DNA of 37,681 bases from an uncultured Collinsella sp. Its GTDB lineage: Bacteria; Actinomycetota; Coriobacteriia; Coriobacteriales; Coriobacteriaceae. The notes beneath the pieces were generated by a model that saw nothing but the letters and a program-made list of their open reading frames with translations, searched no databases and was not told where the DNA came from. Location of the stretch: positions 1 to 37,681 of the forward strand of contig CAAEOL010000016.1 in the NCBI GenBank assembly GCA_900757595.1, in the 5' to 3' direction. This document shows positions 8,454 to 14,676 of this stretch, piece by piece. The position numbers and the translations under genes are program-made. Numbering within the stretch: the first letter of the stretch is position 1; the number at the start of each line of letters is the position of its first letter.

Positions 8454-9205
8454 TGCGCGCCGGGGATTTTGTCGGCGCCAAGATCTATCGCAAGCCTACC
8501 GAGGACAAGCGCACCAAAAAGGACGGCACGCCGCGCAGCCCTAAAAAGCTCGGAAAGATTCACTTTCCGGTCTTTACCCCGGGCGGTACGCGCGTGGTCG
8601 GCTTTATGGTCCGCCAGTCCGATATCGCGGGCATGATCGAGCGTCCCGATCGATTCGTAGCGCTCGACGCCATTGGTGTCTACGAGGGCGCCATTGCGGT
8701 CGATGACGTCAAGGACACGTACGATGCCGCCGCCGCCAAGCGCCTCGACATCAACCTGGACGATTGCATCATCTGGGTCGGTATGGACGTGCGCACGGAA
8801 TCGGGCGACGTCGTGGGCTATTGCTCGGACGTTGAGTTCAAGCCACGCTCGGGCATCGTACAGGCATTCTATGTGACCGCCGGTGCCGCTTCGAGCGTGC
8901 TGGTGGGCGACACGCAGGTGCCACCGACGATGCTGCGCGGCTACGAGAACGGCGCGATGGTCGTCTCGGACGAGGTCAAGTCGCTCGGGTATTCGGGCGG
9001 TGCGGCTGCCAAGGCCGCCGAGGCCAGCGTCGTGGTGGGCGATAAGGTCAAAAAGGGCGCCAAGGTACTCGACGACAAGGGATCGGTTGCCGTGGACAAG
9101 GGCAGCCGCGCACTGGGCAAGCAGCTCGGCAAGACGCGCGGCATGTTCAAGGCCTTTAAGGACGAATACCAAAAGGCGAGCGGAGGCTCGTCAAAAGCTA
9201 CATAA
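8453..9205 (+). CDS. PRC-barrel domain protein
   Basis: 250 residues, no signal peptide. Two PRC-barrel-like units are visible: the first about residues 30-85 (KLGKIHFPVF, then GTRVVGFMVR, then RFVALDAI), the second about 105-180 (VGMDVRTESGDVVGYCSDVE, then GIVQAFYVT). A Lys/Ala-rich helical tail follows. PRC barrels occur in the photosynthetic reaction centre H subunit and the RNA-processing protein RimM and act as small protein- or metal-binding modules; no function can be named here. It starts on the stop codon of the YtxH gene (TAATG), so the two probably work at the same place, perhaps the membrane surface. The mgtE-like protein downstream also begins with a PRC barrel. Confidence 0.7.
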   Translation: MRAGDFVGAKIYRKPTEDKRTKKDGTPRSPKKLGKIHFPVFTPGGTRVVGFMVRQSDIAGMIERPDRFVALDAIGVYEGAIAVDDVKDTYDAAAAKRLDINLDDCIIWVGMDVRTESGDVVGYCSDVEFKPRSGIVQAFYVTAGAASSVLVGDTQVPPTMLRGYENGAMVVSDEVKSLGYSGGAAAKAAEASVVVGDKVKKGAKVLDDKGSVAVDKGSRALGKQLGKTRGMFKAFKDEYQKASGGSSKAT

Positions 9206-9229
9206 TAGCGACGTACCAAATGATGGGAG

Positions 9230-9266
9230 GCAAGCCGGAGACCTGTTGCTCCGGCTTGCTGTGTTT
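9230..9266 (+). terminator. Terminator-like hairpin after the PRC-barrel gene
   Basis: Perfect 11-bp stem GCAAGCCGGAG (9230-9240) / CTCCGGCTTGC (9249-9259) with an 8-base loop. The following TGTGTTTA is only partly T-rich, and the ribosome binding site of the next gene starts 10 bases on, so termination may be incomplete. Confidence 0.6.
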
Positions 9267-9280
9267 ATGGGGGAGGGCAC

Positions 9281-10687
9281 ATGCGCCAAAACGGATCCAA
9301 CTTAAACGGGCGTTCGGGTACGCGTCCGACGGCGCGCCGCGATCTGGGGCAGCTGCCCAGCGGTCAGCGCAAGCGTCACCGTAAGCCCGGCGCGATGTAC
9401 CTCAACCATAGCCGCGGCTTTAGCGATCGCAGCGCGCGCATCGGCAACAGCCGTACGCCCCGTCGTTCGTCTCGCCTGCCCTATGCGCTCATCGCCGTGG
9501 GTTGCGCACTCGTGTTGTTTATCGCTGCCGTCGTGGGCTACGTCAACCGCAGCGTGGACGTGGAACTCAACGGCCAGAAGACCGCGGTGCGCGTGGGCTC
9601 TACGCTGCAGAATCTCATAGACGACCAGGAGTTGACTGACACCTACGACGCAGGCGACCTACTGGCCGTCGATGACAGCGTGCTCAAGCGCCATGGGGGC
9701 GAAAAGCTGTCGGTGAAGGTCGACGGCAAGCGCATAAAACAGGGTAAGTGGAAAAGCCGCGAACTTGAGGGCGGCGAGAAGGTGACGGTCAAGGATGGCC
9801 GTAACACCTACGAGAAGCACGAGATTCAGGCTACGGTTATCGAGCCCAAGCTCAAGGTCGAGGGCACGGGCGCCATAGAGTATGTGCAGACGTGGGGTGT
9901 CCAGGGCCGCTCCGAGGTGTGGGTTGGTGAGCAGTCGGGCAAGACGCAGGACCGCGGCGAGGTTGTGCCCGCCACCGATTGTGTTGTTGCGTGCGCCAGC
10001 GTGGCGCCCAAGGGCAACAAAAAGTACGTGGCGCTGACGTTTGACGAGGGTCCGAGCGGCGCCACCAAACAGATCTTGCAGGTGCTCAAGGAAAAGGGCG
10101 TTACCGCGACGTTCTTCCTTTCGGGCGATGCGGCCGAGGCCTCGCCTGCCACGGCCAAGGCGATTGTCGATGCCGGGTGCGAGATCGGATCCAACAGCTA
10201 CAGCGACGATTCGCTCAAGGGTCAGGACCGTGAGACGGTACGCGAACAGATCACGAAAGGCACCGATGCGATTAAGTCGGCGACCGGCGTGAAGACGATG
10301 CTGCTGCGTGCTCCCTACGCTGCCTTTGACGAGCAAAACTGGATTGATGCGATGGACCTGGTCTCCGCCGTGGTCTCGTGGAATATTGACTCGGGCGACT
10401 GGCTGCTCAACGGTGCCGACGAGCAGGTCTCAACGGTGCTCGATTCGGTGACGCCGGGCAATATCGTGCTGCTCACCGATAGAGACGAATGCGCCGAGCA
10501 GACGCTCGAGGCGCTGCCGCAGATCATCGACGGCCTTGTCGCCGACGGCTACAAGATCGTGACGCTCAGCGACCTGGTCAAGACGGACACGTCGCTGAGC
10601 AAAAAGCTCACCTCGCTGACGAAGGTCACCATGCCCAAGGACGCCGTGTTCCCCCAACTTGCCGAGGACGATGACACCACAGAGTAG
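9281..10687 (+). CDS. Membrane-anchored NodB-fold protein with degenerate metal site
   Basis: 468 residues. A very basic cytoplasmic N terminus (1-66) precedes one membrane helix (67-87), then a ubiquitin-like/DUF348-like beta domain (about 90-190) and a C-terminal polysaccharide-deacetylase (NodB) domain (about 248-435). NodB motifs compare as follows: motif 1 is TFDEGP (253-258) instead of TFDDGP; motif 2, normally HTxxH with two metal histidines, is SNSYSDD (304-310), with both histidines lost; motif 3 RAPY (343-346) and motif 4 DSGDW (370-374) are kept; motif 5, normally LxH, is LLTD (397-400), so that histidine is gone too. The fold is therefore preserved without the metal-binding and catalytic histidines, pointing to a non-catalytic wall-binding role or altered chemistry. 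GGAGG sits 4 bases before the ATG. A copy of a dispersed repeat begins just after the stop. Confidence 0.82.
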   Translation: MRQNGSNLNGRSGTRPTARRDLGQLPSGQRKRHRKPGAMYLNHSRGFSDRSARIGNSRTPRRSSRLPYALIAVGCALVLFIAAVVGYVNRSVDVELNGQKTAVRVGSTLQNLIDDQELTDTYDAGDLLAVDDSVLKRHGGEKLSVKVDGKRIKQGKWKSRELEGGEKVTVKDGRNTYEKHEIQATVIEPKLKVEGTGAIEYVQTWGVQGRSEVWVGEQSGKTQDRGEVVPATDCVVACASVAPKGNKKYVALTFDEGPSGATKQILQVLKEKGVTATFFLSGDAAEASPATAKAIVDAGCEIGSNSYSDDSLKGQDRETVREQITKGTDAIKSATGVKTMLLRAPYAAFDEQNWIDAMDLVSAVVSWNIDSGDWLLNGADEQVSTVLDSVTPGNIVLLTDRDECAEQTLEALPQIIDGLVADGYKIVTLSDLVKTDTSLSKKLTSLTKVTMPKDAVFPQLAEDDDTTE

Positions 10688-10695
10688 TCATTGGG

Positions 10696-10719
10696 TAGTC
10701 GTTTAAGAACGTCCCCAAT
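10696..10719. repeat. Copy of the 24-bp GGGGAC repeat, inverted
   Basis: These 24 bases are an exact reverse complement of 2208-2231. Both copies lie within a few bases of a TAG stop codon, and the stop context AGTAGTCATTGGG is shared by both sites. The short flanking pieces CATTGGG (10689-10695) and CCCCAATGG (10713-10721) are mutually inverted, so the unit is a small palindrome. Confidence 0.8.
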
Positions 10720-10798
10720 GGCTATGTCACGGATACGTCAGCGTTTGGTATGCCTGCAATGTGCAGCGCATAAATTCGATGCCGCAGGGCGATGCTGA

Positions 10799-10807
10799 TG
10801 CTATAGT
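10799..10807 (+). promoter_or_regulatory. Extended -10 promoter for the mgtE-like operon
   Basis: TGCTATAGT (TG-N-TATAGT) would start transcription near 10814, giving a leader of about 200 bases before the mgtE-like gene. No clear -35 box is seen. Confidence 0.5.
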
Positions 10808-10822
10808 TACTGCGGTTAATGA

Positions 10823-10992
10823 GGGTCAAGAGAAAGGTTACAGGTGAAATCCAAACCTCGACCATACAGTCGATGACCCCATGCAGGTGCTTTTTGCGCA
10901 TGCACGGGGTGTAAGCGTCGAGCGGCGTGCCGCCCGCGCATGCGTATACATATCCAGAAGCCCCCGGACGCCGCACGCGCGGCCGCGTCCGG
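10823..10992 (+). promoter_or_regulatory. Structured 5' leader of the mgtE-like operon
   Basis: The leader can fold into a three-way junction: P1 GGGTCA (10823-10828) / TGACCC (10874-10879), P2 AGGTT (10835-10839) / AACCT (10854-10858), P3 CGAC (10859-10862) / GTCG (10869-10872). Further on, CCGGACGC (10964-10971) pairs with GCGTCCGG (10985-10992), and the last two G's belong to the GGAGG ribosome binding site at 10991-10995. I could not match it to the M-box (ykoK) Mg2+ riboswitch consensus or another known class by eye. Position and shape suggest control of Mg transporter expression; this is inference. Confidence 0.4.
10844..10876 (+). CDS. Possible leader peptide upstream of the mgtE-like gene
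   Basis: A GTG-started frame of 10 codons reads MKSKPRPYSR and stops at TGA 10874-10876, inside the P1 stem of the leader. AAAGG at 10833-10837 is a weak ribosome binding site 6 bases upstream. Two proline codons recall the proline-containing mgtL leader peptide that controls mgtA in Salmonella. There is no direct evidence of translation; chance is quite possible for so short a frame. Confidence 0.25.
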   Translation: MKSKPRPYSR

Positions 10993-10999
10993 AGGAATA

Positions 11000-11032
11000 A
11001 TGATGGGGAGCACCATTGAATTATCTGAGTGA
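11000..11032 (+). CDS. Possible short ORF overlapping the mgtE-like start
   Basis: ATG at 11000 lies 4 bases after the best ribosome binding site of the region (GGAGG 10991-10995) but opens a 10-codon frame, MMGSTIELSE, out of frame with the transporter. It stops with TGA at 11030-11032, one base before an in-frame ATG (11034) of the transporter. It may be a translational coupling device, or GGAGG may simply act at a distance. Weakly supported. Confidence 0.22.
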   Translation: MMGSTIELSE

Positions 11033-12860
11033 GATGCTCAAATTGCCAGTCTTGGACGTCGACGGCGAAAAGCTCGGCGTGGTCAACGATTTTGGCATTG
11101 CAACCGGCGAAGTTTTTCCGCACGTGACGTCGCTCGCGTTCCGCGGCCCCGGCAAGACGCCGTTTATGATCAGCTGGCGCAAATGGGTCGACCGTATCGA
11201 CGAGACGGGCGTGTATCTCAACACGTCTGCCACCAATATTCGCTTCTCGTACCTGCAGCCGACCGAGCTCCTGCTGGCGCGCGACGTGCTCAATAAGCAG
11301 ATCGTCGACACGCAGGGCATGAAGGTCGTGCGCGTCAACGACATCAAGTTTTCCATGTCGGGCGAAAACCAGCTGCGCCTGTTGGGTGCCGAGGTCGGTG
11401 CCCGCGGTCTGCTGCGCGCGATCAGCCCCGCACTCGAGCACGTCGTCGAGGGCTTTATGAAGCACCTGGGCAAGCCGCTCAGCGAGGACATCATCGCTTG
11501 GTCCTACATGGACCTGCTCGACCGCTCGACCAAGAACATTCAACTCTCGGTGTCGCACAAGACGCTCGGCGAGCTGCACCCTGCCGACATCGCCGACATT
11601 ATCGAGCAGCTCGACCCGCGCCTACGTGCGCAGGTGTTTGCGCAGCTCGATACCGCCCAGGCAGCCGAAGCTATCTCGGAGTTCGATGACGACGAGCTTA
11701 TGACCGAGATGCTCGAGGGCCTGTCCGACACGGACGCATCGTCGATGCTGGCCATGATGGACCCGGACGACGCTGCCGACCTGATCGACGAGCTTGATTA
11801 CGAGAAGGCCGAGAAGCTCCTGCGCCTGATGGGCGTCAAGGAGGAGAAGGCGATTCGTAACCTGCTGGGGTATGAGGACAACACCGCCGGCCGCATCATG
11901 ACCTCGGAGTTTGTCTCCCTGCCTGCCACGGCAACGGTCGGTGACGCCATCGAGGCGATTCGCGAGCTCGACGAGGACTTCGAGAGCGTCTACTACGTCT
12001 ATACCGAGGATCCGAGCGGCATGCTGACCGGTGTGCTTTCGCTGCGAACGCTGATCGTAGCCGATCGCGACGCCACGCTGGGTCAGCTGGCCTATCGCGA
12101 CCTGGTCTACGTGTCGCCCGACGAGGACCAGGAAGACGTAACGGACGAGATGACCAAGTATGACCTGGTCGCTATCCCCGTCTGCGACGAGAACCGCCAC
12201 ATCCTGGGTATCGTAACCTTCGACGACGCCATGGACGTTATCGCCGAGGAGCATCAGGAGGACCTGCAGATCGCTGGTGTCGGCTCGGGTGACAGCGCGT
12301 CCGACGACTCGACGAACGTGCTCAGCTGGTTCGTGCATCGCCAGTACTGGGTTGTTGTATGGGGCATCGCGTCGTGCATCATGGCGACCGTGCTGGGAAC
12401 GGCGCTCGGCTCCGCGCATCTGGTGGTGTTCCCCATGTGCGCCATGCCGCTCGTGCTGCTGGCGGCCTCGCGCATGGTGTCGTTCGTCAAGAACTACTTC
12501 CTGGAGTATGACGGTCACGACGACGAGCCCAAGCCGTATCTGGGGTTCTTCTTCCAGAGCACGGGCATGGGCCTGATTCTGTCACTCGTGACCTACCTGT
12601 GCTCCCAGCTGGTGCGCACCGCTGCGTTCCCCGATGCGTCCATGTTTGAGGAGCAACTCTTTACCGGGTGTTTTAATATCGCTGCCATCATTTGCCTGGT
12701 TGGCAACATGAGTGCCGTGATTTACCTGATGGTGCTGTTCTGGCGTGACGAGCATGACCTCAACACGTCGGGCACCGCCATGAACGTCATTGCCGTCATG
12801 ATCTCGTGTGTGGCGTACTGCATCGCCGCGGTGCTGCTCACCATGTCAGTCATGGGTTAG
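11016..12860 (+). CDS. PRC-barrel / MgtE_N / CBS membrane protein, atypical MgtE
   Basis: 614 residues. Order: a PRC-barrel-like start (NYLSEMLKLPVLDVDGEKLG), an MgtE N-terminal superhelical domain (about 165-290, with LHPADIADIIEQLD and DDAADLIDEL), a CBS pair (about 290-415, MTSEFVSLP, then YDLVAIPVCDENRHILGIV), and five predicted membrane helices (about 440-612). In canonical MgtE channels the pore has a GGNxGTQ-like motif and a membrane Asp that binds Mg2+; neither is visible here. The protein may be a sensor or regulator rather than a channel, or a divergent transporter. The TTG at 11016 is chosen because the homologous YLSEML precedes the later ATG (11034); GGGAG lies 5 bases upstream. 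The next gene, an NRAMP-related Mg transporter, starts 8 bases after the stop, so the pair is one transcription unit. Confidence 0.82.
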   Translation: MNYLSEMLKLPVLDVDGEKLGVVNDFGIATGEVFPHVTSLAFRGPGKTPFMISWRKWVDRIDETGVYLNTSATNIRFSYLQPTELLLARDVLNKQIVDTQGMKVVRVNDIKFSMSGENQLRLLGAEVGARGLLRAISPALEHVVEGFMKHLGKPLSEDIIAWSYMDLLDRSTKNIQLSVSHKTLGELHPADIADIIEQLDPRLRAQVFAQLDTAQAAEAISEFDDDELMTEMLEGLSDTDASSMLAMMDPDDAADLIDELDYEKAEKLLRLMGVKEEKAIRNLLGYEDNTAGRIMTSEFVSLPATATVGDAIEAIRELDEDFESVYYVYTEDPSGMLTGVLSLRTLIVADRDATLGQLAYRDLVYVSPDEDQEDVTDEMTKYDLVAIPVCDENRHILGIVTFDDAMDVIAEEHQEDLQIAGVGSGDSASDDSTNVLSWFVHRQYWVVVWGIASCIMATVLGTALGSAHLVVFPMCAMPLVLLAASRMVSFVKNYFLEYDGHDDEPKPYLGFFFQSTGMGLILSLVTYLCSQLVRTAAFPDASMFEEQLFTGCFNIAAIICLVGNMSAVIYLMVLFWRDEHDLNTSGTAMNVIAVMISCVAYCIAAVLLTMSVMG

Positions 12861-12868
12861 GTGGTCGC

Positions 12869-14131
12869 GTGCAAAACACGAAGCAAAAGGCGAGCGCCAA
12901 GCAAAAGCTGACCATCGCCGCCATCTTTGGCGCTATGGGCCCCGGTCTGCTGGCGGCGCTTTCGGGTAACGACGCCGGCGGTATCGCCACGTATTCCAGT
13001 GCGGGCGCCAGCTATGGTTACAAGATGCTCTGGATGCTTCCCGTCATGACCGTACTGCTTATCGTGACGCAGGAGACCGCGGCGCGCTGCGGATGCGTCA
13101 CGGGTAAGGGCCTGGCGTCGCTCATTCGCGAGCGCTTTGGCGTGCGCAAGAGCGTACTGGCCATGGCGGCGCTGCTGATTGCCAACACGGCTGTGACCAT
13201 TTCGGAGTTTGCGGGTATTGCGAGCGGCCTTGCCCTCTTTGGCGTGCCGGCGAGCATCTCGGTGCCGTTGGTGGCGCTGCTGGTGTGGATGCTTACGATG
13301 TCGGGTAGTTTCCAGCGCATCGAGAAGATTCTGCTGCTGGTGAGCTGCGTGTTCGTGACCTATATCGTCGCCGCGTTTATGGCTGGCCCCAACTGGGGTG
13401 AGGTCGCGGTCGACCTGGTCGTGCCTAACATTCAAAATGACCCCAGCTACGTGTCGCTCGTGGTCGCAACGATCGGTACCACCATCGCGCCGTGGATGAT
13501 TTTCTTGGCGCAGAACAACGTGGTCGATAAGAACGCGGGCGAGGACGACATCGTGCTGCAGCGTATTGATACCGTGAGCGGCTCGATCGCTGCCGATATC
13601 ATTGCCGGCTTTATTATCATCACGACCGGCACGGTGTTGTTCCCGGCGGGTATTCAGATTAGCGATGCTGCCGATGCTGCCCGCGCGTTGGAGCCCATCG
13701 CGGGCCAGTGGTCTACGGTACTGTTTGCCTCGGGCCTGGTCGCGGCGAGCTTCTTGGCTGCCTGCGTGCTGCCGGGCGTTACGTCGAGCGCTATCTGCGA
13801 GGCATTTGGCTGGGAGCGCGGTGCCGATCGCAGCTGGGACGAGGCCCCGGTCTATCGCGGCATCATTACGGCCATCATCGGTATCTCTGCCGTGCTGGTG
13901 CTTATGCCCGGCGTCGATCTGTTCCAGATTATGATGACCTCGCAGGTCATCAATGGCGTGCTACTGCCCGTGGTTCTGGTGTTCCAAGTGGTTATCGCCG
14001 CCGACCGTCACATTATGGGCGCCAACCGCAACGGCCGCGTGTGGAACGTGCTCACGTGGGCGACTATCGCCGTGATTACGGTGCTCACGGTCGTCATGTT
14101 TGTCCTGCAGGCGATGGGTTACAGCGCTTAG
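12869..14131 (+). CDS. NRAMP-related magnesium transporter (NRMT type)
   Basis: 420 residues, about eleven membrane helices, SLC11/NRAMP fold. The two unwound helices that bind metal in NRAMP proteins are informative. Helix 1, normally DPGN, reads DAGG (residues 35-38, in GPGLLAALSGNDAGGIATYS). Helix 6, normally with a metal-binding methionine in a MPH motif, reads APW (207-209, GTTIAPWMIF). Loss of the methionine is the hallmark of the NRAMP-related Mg2+ transporters described from Clostridium acetobutylicum and from Eggerthella lenta, a relative in the same class. Mg2+ is therefore the likely substrate, not Mn2+. The GTG at 12869 follows AGGTGG by 4 bases; upstream starts would overlap the mgtE-like gene deeply. 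Co-transcription with that gene supports joint Mg2+ homeostasis. Confidence 0.85.
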   Translation: MQNTKQKASAKQKLTIAAIFGAMGPGLLAALSGNDAGGIATYSSAGASYGYKMLWMLPVMTVLLIVTQETAARCGCVTGKGLASLIRERFGVRKSVLAMAALLIANTAVTISEFAGIASGLALFGVPASISVPLVALLVWMLTMSGSFQRIEKILLLVSCVFVTYIVAAFMAGPNWGEVAVDLVVPNIQNDPSYVSLVVATIGTTIAPWMIFLAQNNVVDKNAGEDDIVLQRIDTVSGSIAADIIAGFIIITTGTVLFPAGIQISDAADAARALEPIAGQWSTVLFASGLVAASFLAACVLPGVTSSAICEAFGWERGADRSWDEAPVYRGIITAIIGISAVLVLMPGVDLFQIMMTSQVINGVLLPVVLVFQVVIAADRHIMGANRNGRVWNVLTWATIAVITVLTVVMFVLQAMGYSA

Positions 14132-14150
14132 CGCCCACTTTTGCTTCCGA

Positions 14151-14184
14151 ACAGGCCGCAGCGATGGACTGCGGCCTGTTTTTT
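14151..14184 (+). terminator. Intrinsic terminator of the Mg transporter operon
   Basis: Perfect 10-bp stem ACAGGCCGCA (14151-14160) / TGCGGCCTGT (14170-14179) followed by TTTTTT. It lies 20 bases after the NRMT stop codon. Confidence 0.92.
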
Positions 14185-14213
14185 GCCCGCTATAGGGCAT
14201 TAGTTATATGGCA

Positions 14214-14443
14214 GTGGACAAAAAATGCCAAATATGAGTACTGTTGCTAAGTGAATAGCATTTACATCCAAGGAGATAATGGACATAGCCGATAGTATGT
14301 TCATTAAAATTGGCTCCAATATGTCTTAAACCAGTCAGGTTGGCTGCTTTAGGGGGTTGTAGGGGTCGCTCGGACGTCATTTTGGGTGGTTTTGCCTGCT
14401 ACTAAAATGGTAACAGTACTCATATTTGCCCCTTTTTGTCCAC
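14214..14443. mobile_element. MITE-like element with 34-bp inverted repeats
   Basis: The 34 bases at 14214-14247 (starting GTGGACAAAAAATG) and 14410-14443 (reverse complement starting GTGGACAAAAAGGG) match at 30 of 34 positions in inverted orientation and enclose 162 bases. No transposase is present and no clear target duplication was found. Inside is a 16-codon frame at 14279-14329 (MDIADSMFIKIGSNMS) behind AGGAG, with no recognised relatives. The element and the rest of the gap to 14616 otherwise hold no convincing gene. A non-autonomous element or a large regulatory hairpin are both possible. Confidence 0.6.
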
Positions 14444-14616
14444 GACCCCTTGGAGCCGGCTCGAAAAGAGTGATTTTGGGTTGTTTGCTGCGGGTGTGGG
14501 CTTGGAAACAACGTTCGGGGTGGCGAGGCGCCCAGAATTTGGTCGCAAGGAGGGCGTTCCTCGGCTGTGTCAGGAGTGTCCCTGGGTGCCGGCACATAAG
14601 GAACGTCCCTAACTGT

Positions 14617-14652
14617 CGGAGGGGGTGCCTGCCGTGGCGGGCACCCCCTCCG
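14617..14652 (-). terminator. Strong hairpin downstream of the acyltransferase gene
   Basis: Perfect 13-bp inverted repeat (14617-14629 and 14640-14652, CGGAGGGGGTGCC type) with a 10-base loop, 25 bases beyond the stop codon of the minus-strand acyltransferase. No U-tract follows on either strand, so factor-independent termination is uncertain. Confidence 0.55.
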
Positions 14653-14676
14653 GATGTGGGAAGTTTGCGCTGCAGG

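Noticed and set aside
9281..10687. Calling the NodB protein an active polysaccharide deacetylase
   Set aside because: The metal-binding histidines of motif 2 and the motif-5 histidine are absent.
10810..11000. M-box (ykoK) magnesium riboswitch before the mgtE-like gene
   Set aside because: The expected GGTGAGGCTCC-like and other conserved blocks were not found by eye; only a generic structured leader is claimed.
12869..14131. Naming the NRAMP gene mntH
   Set aside because: The DPGN and MPH metal-site residues of Mn/Fe transporters are replaced by DAGG and APW.
14590..14616. Remnant of a further small gene in the gap between the terminators
   Set aside because: Only short frames without ribosome binding sites or familiar motifs were seen.
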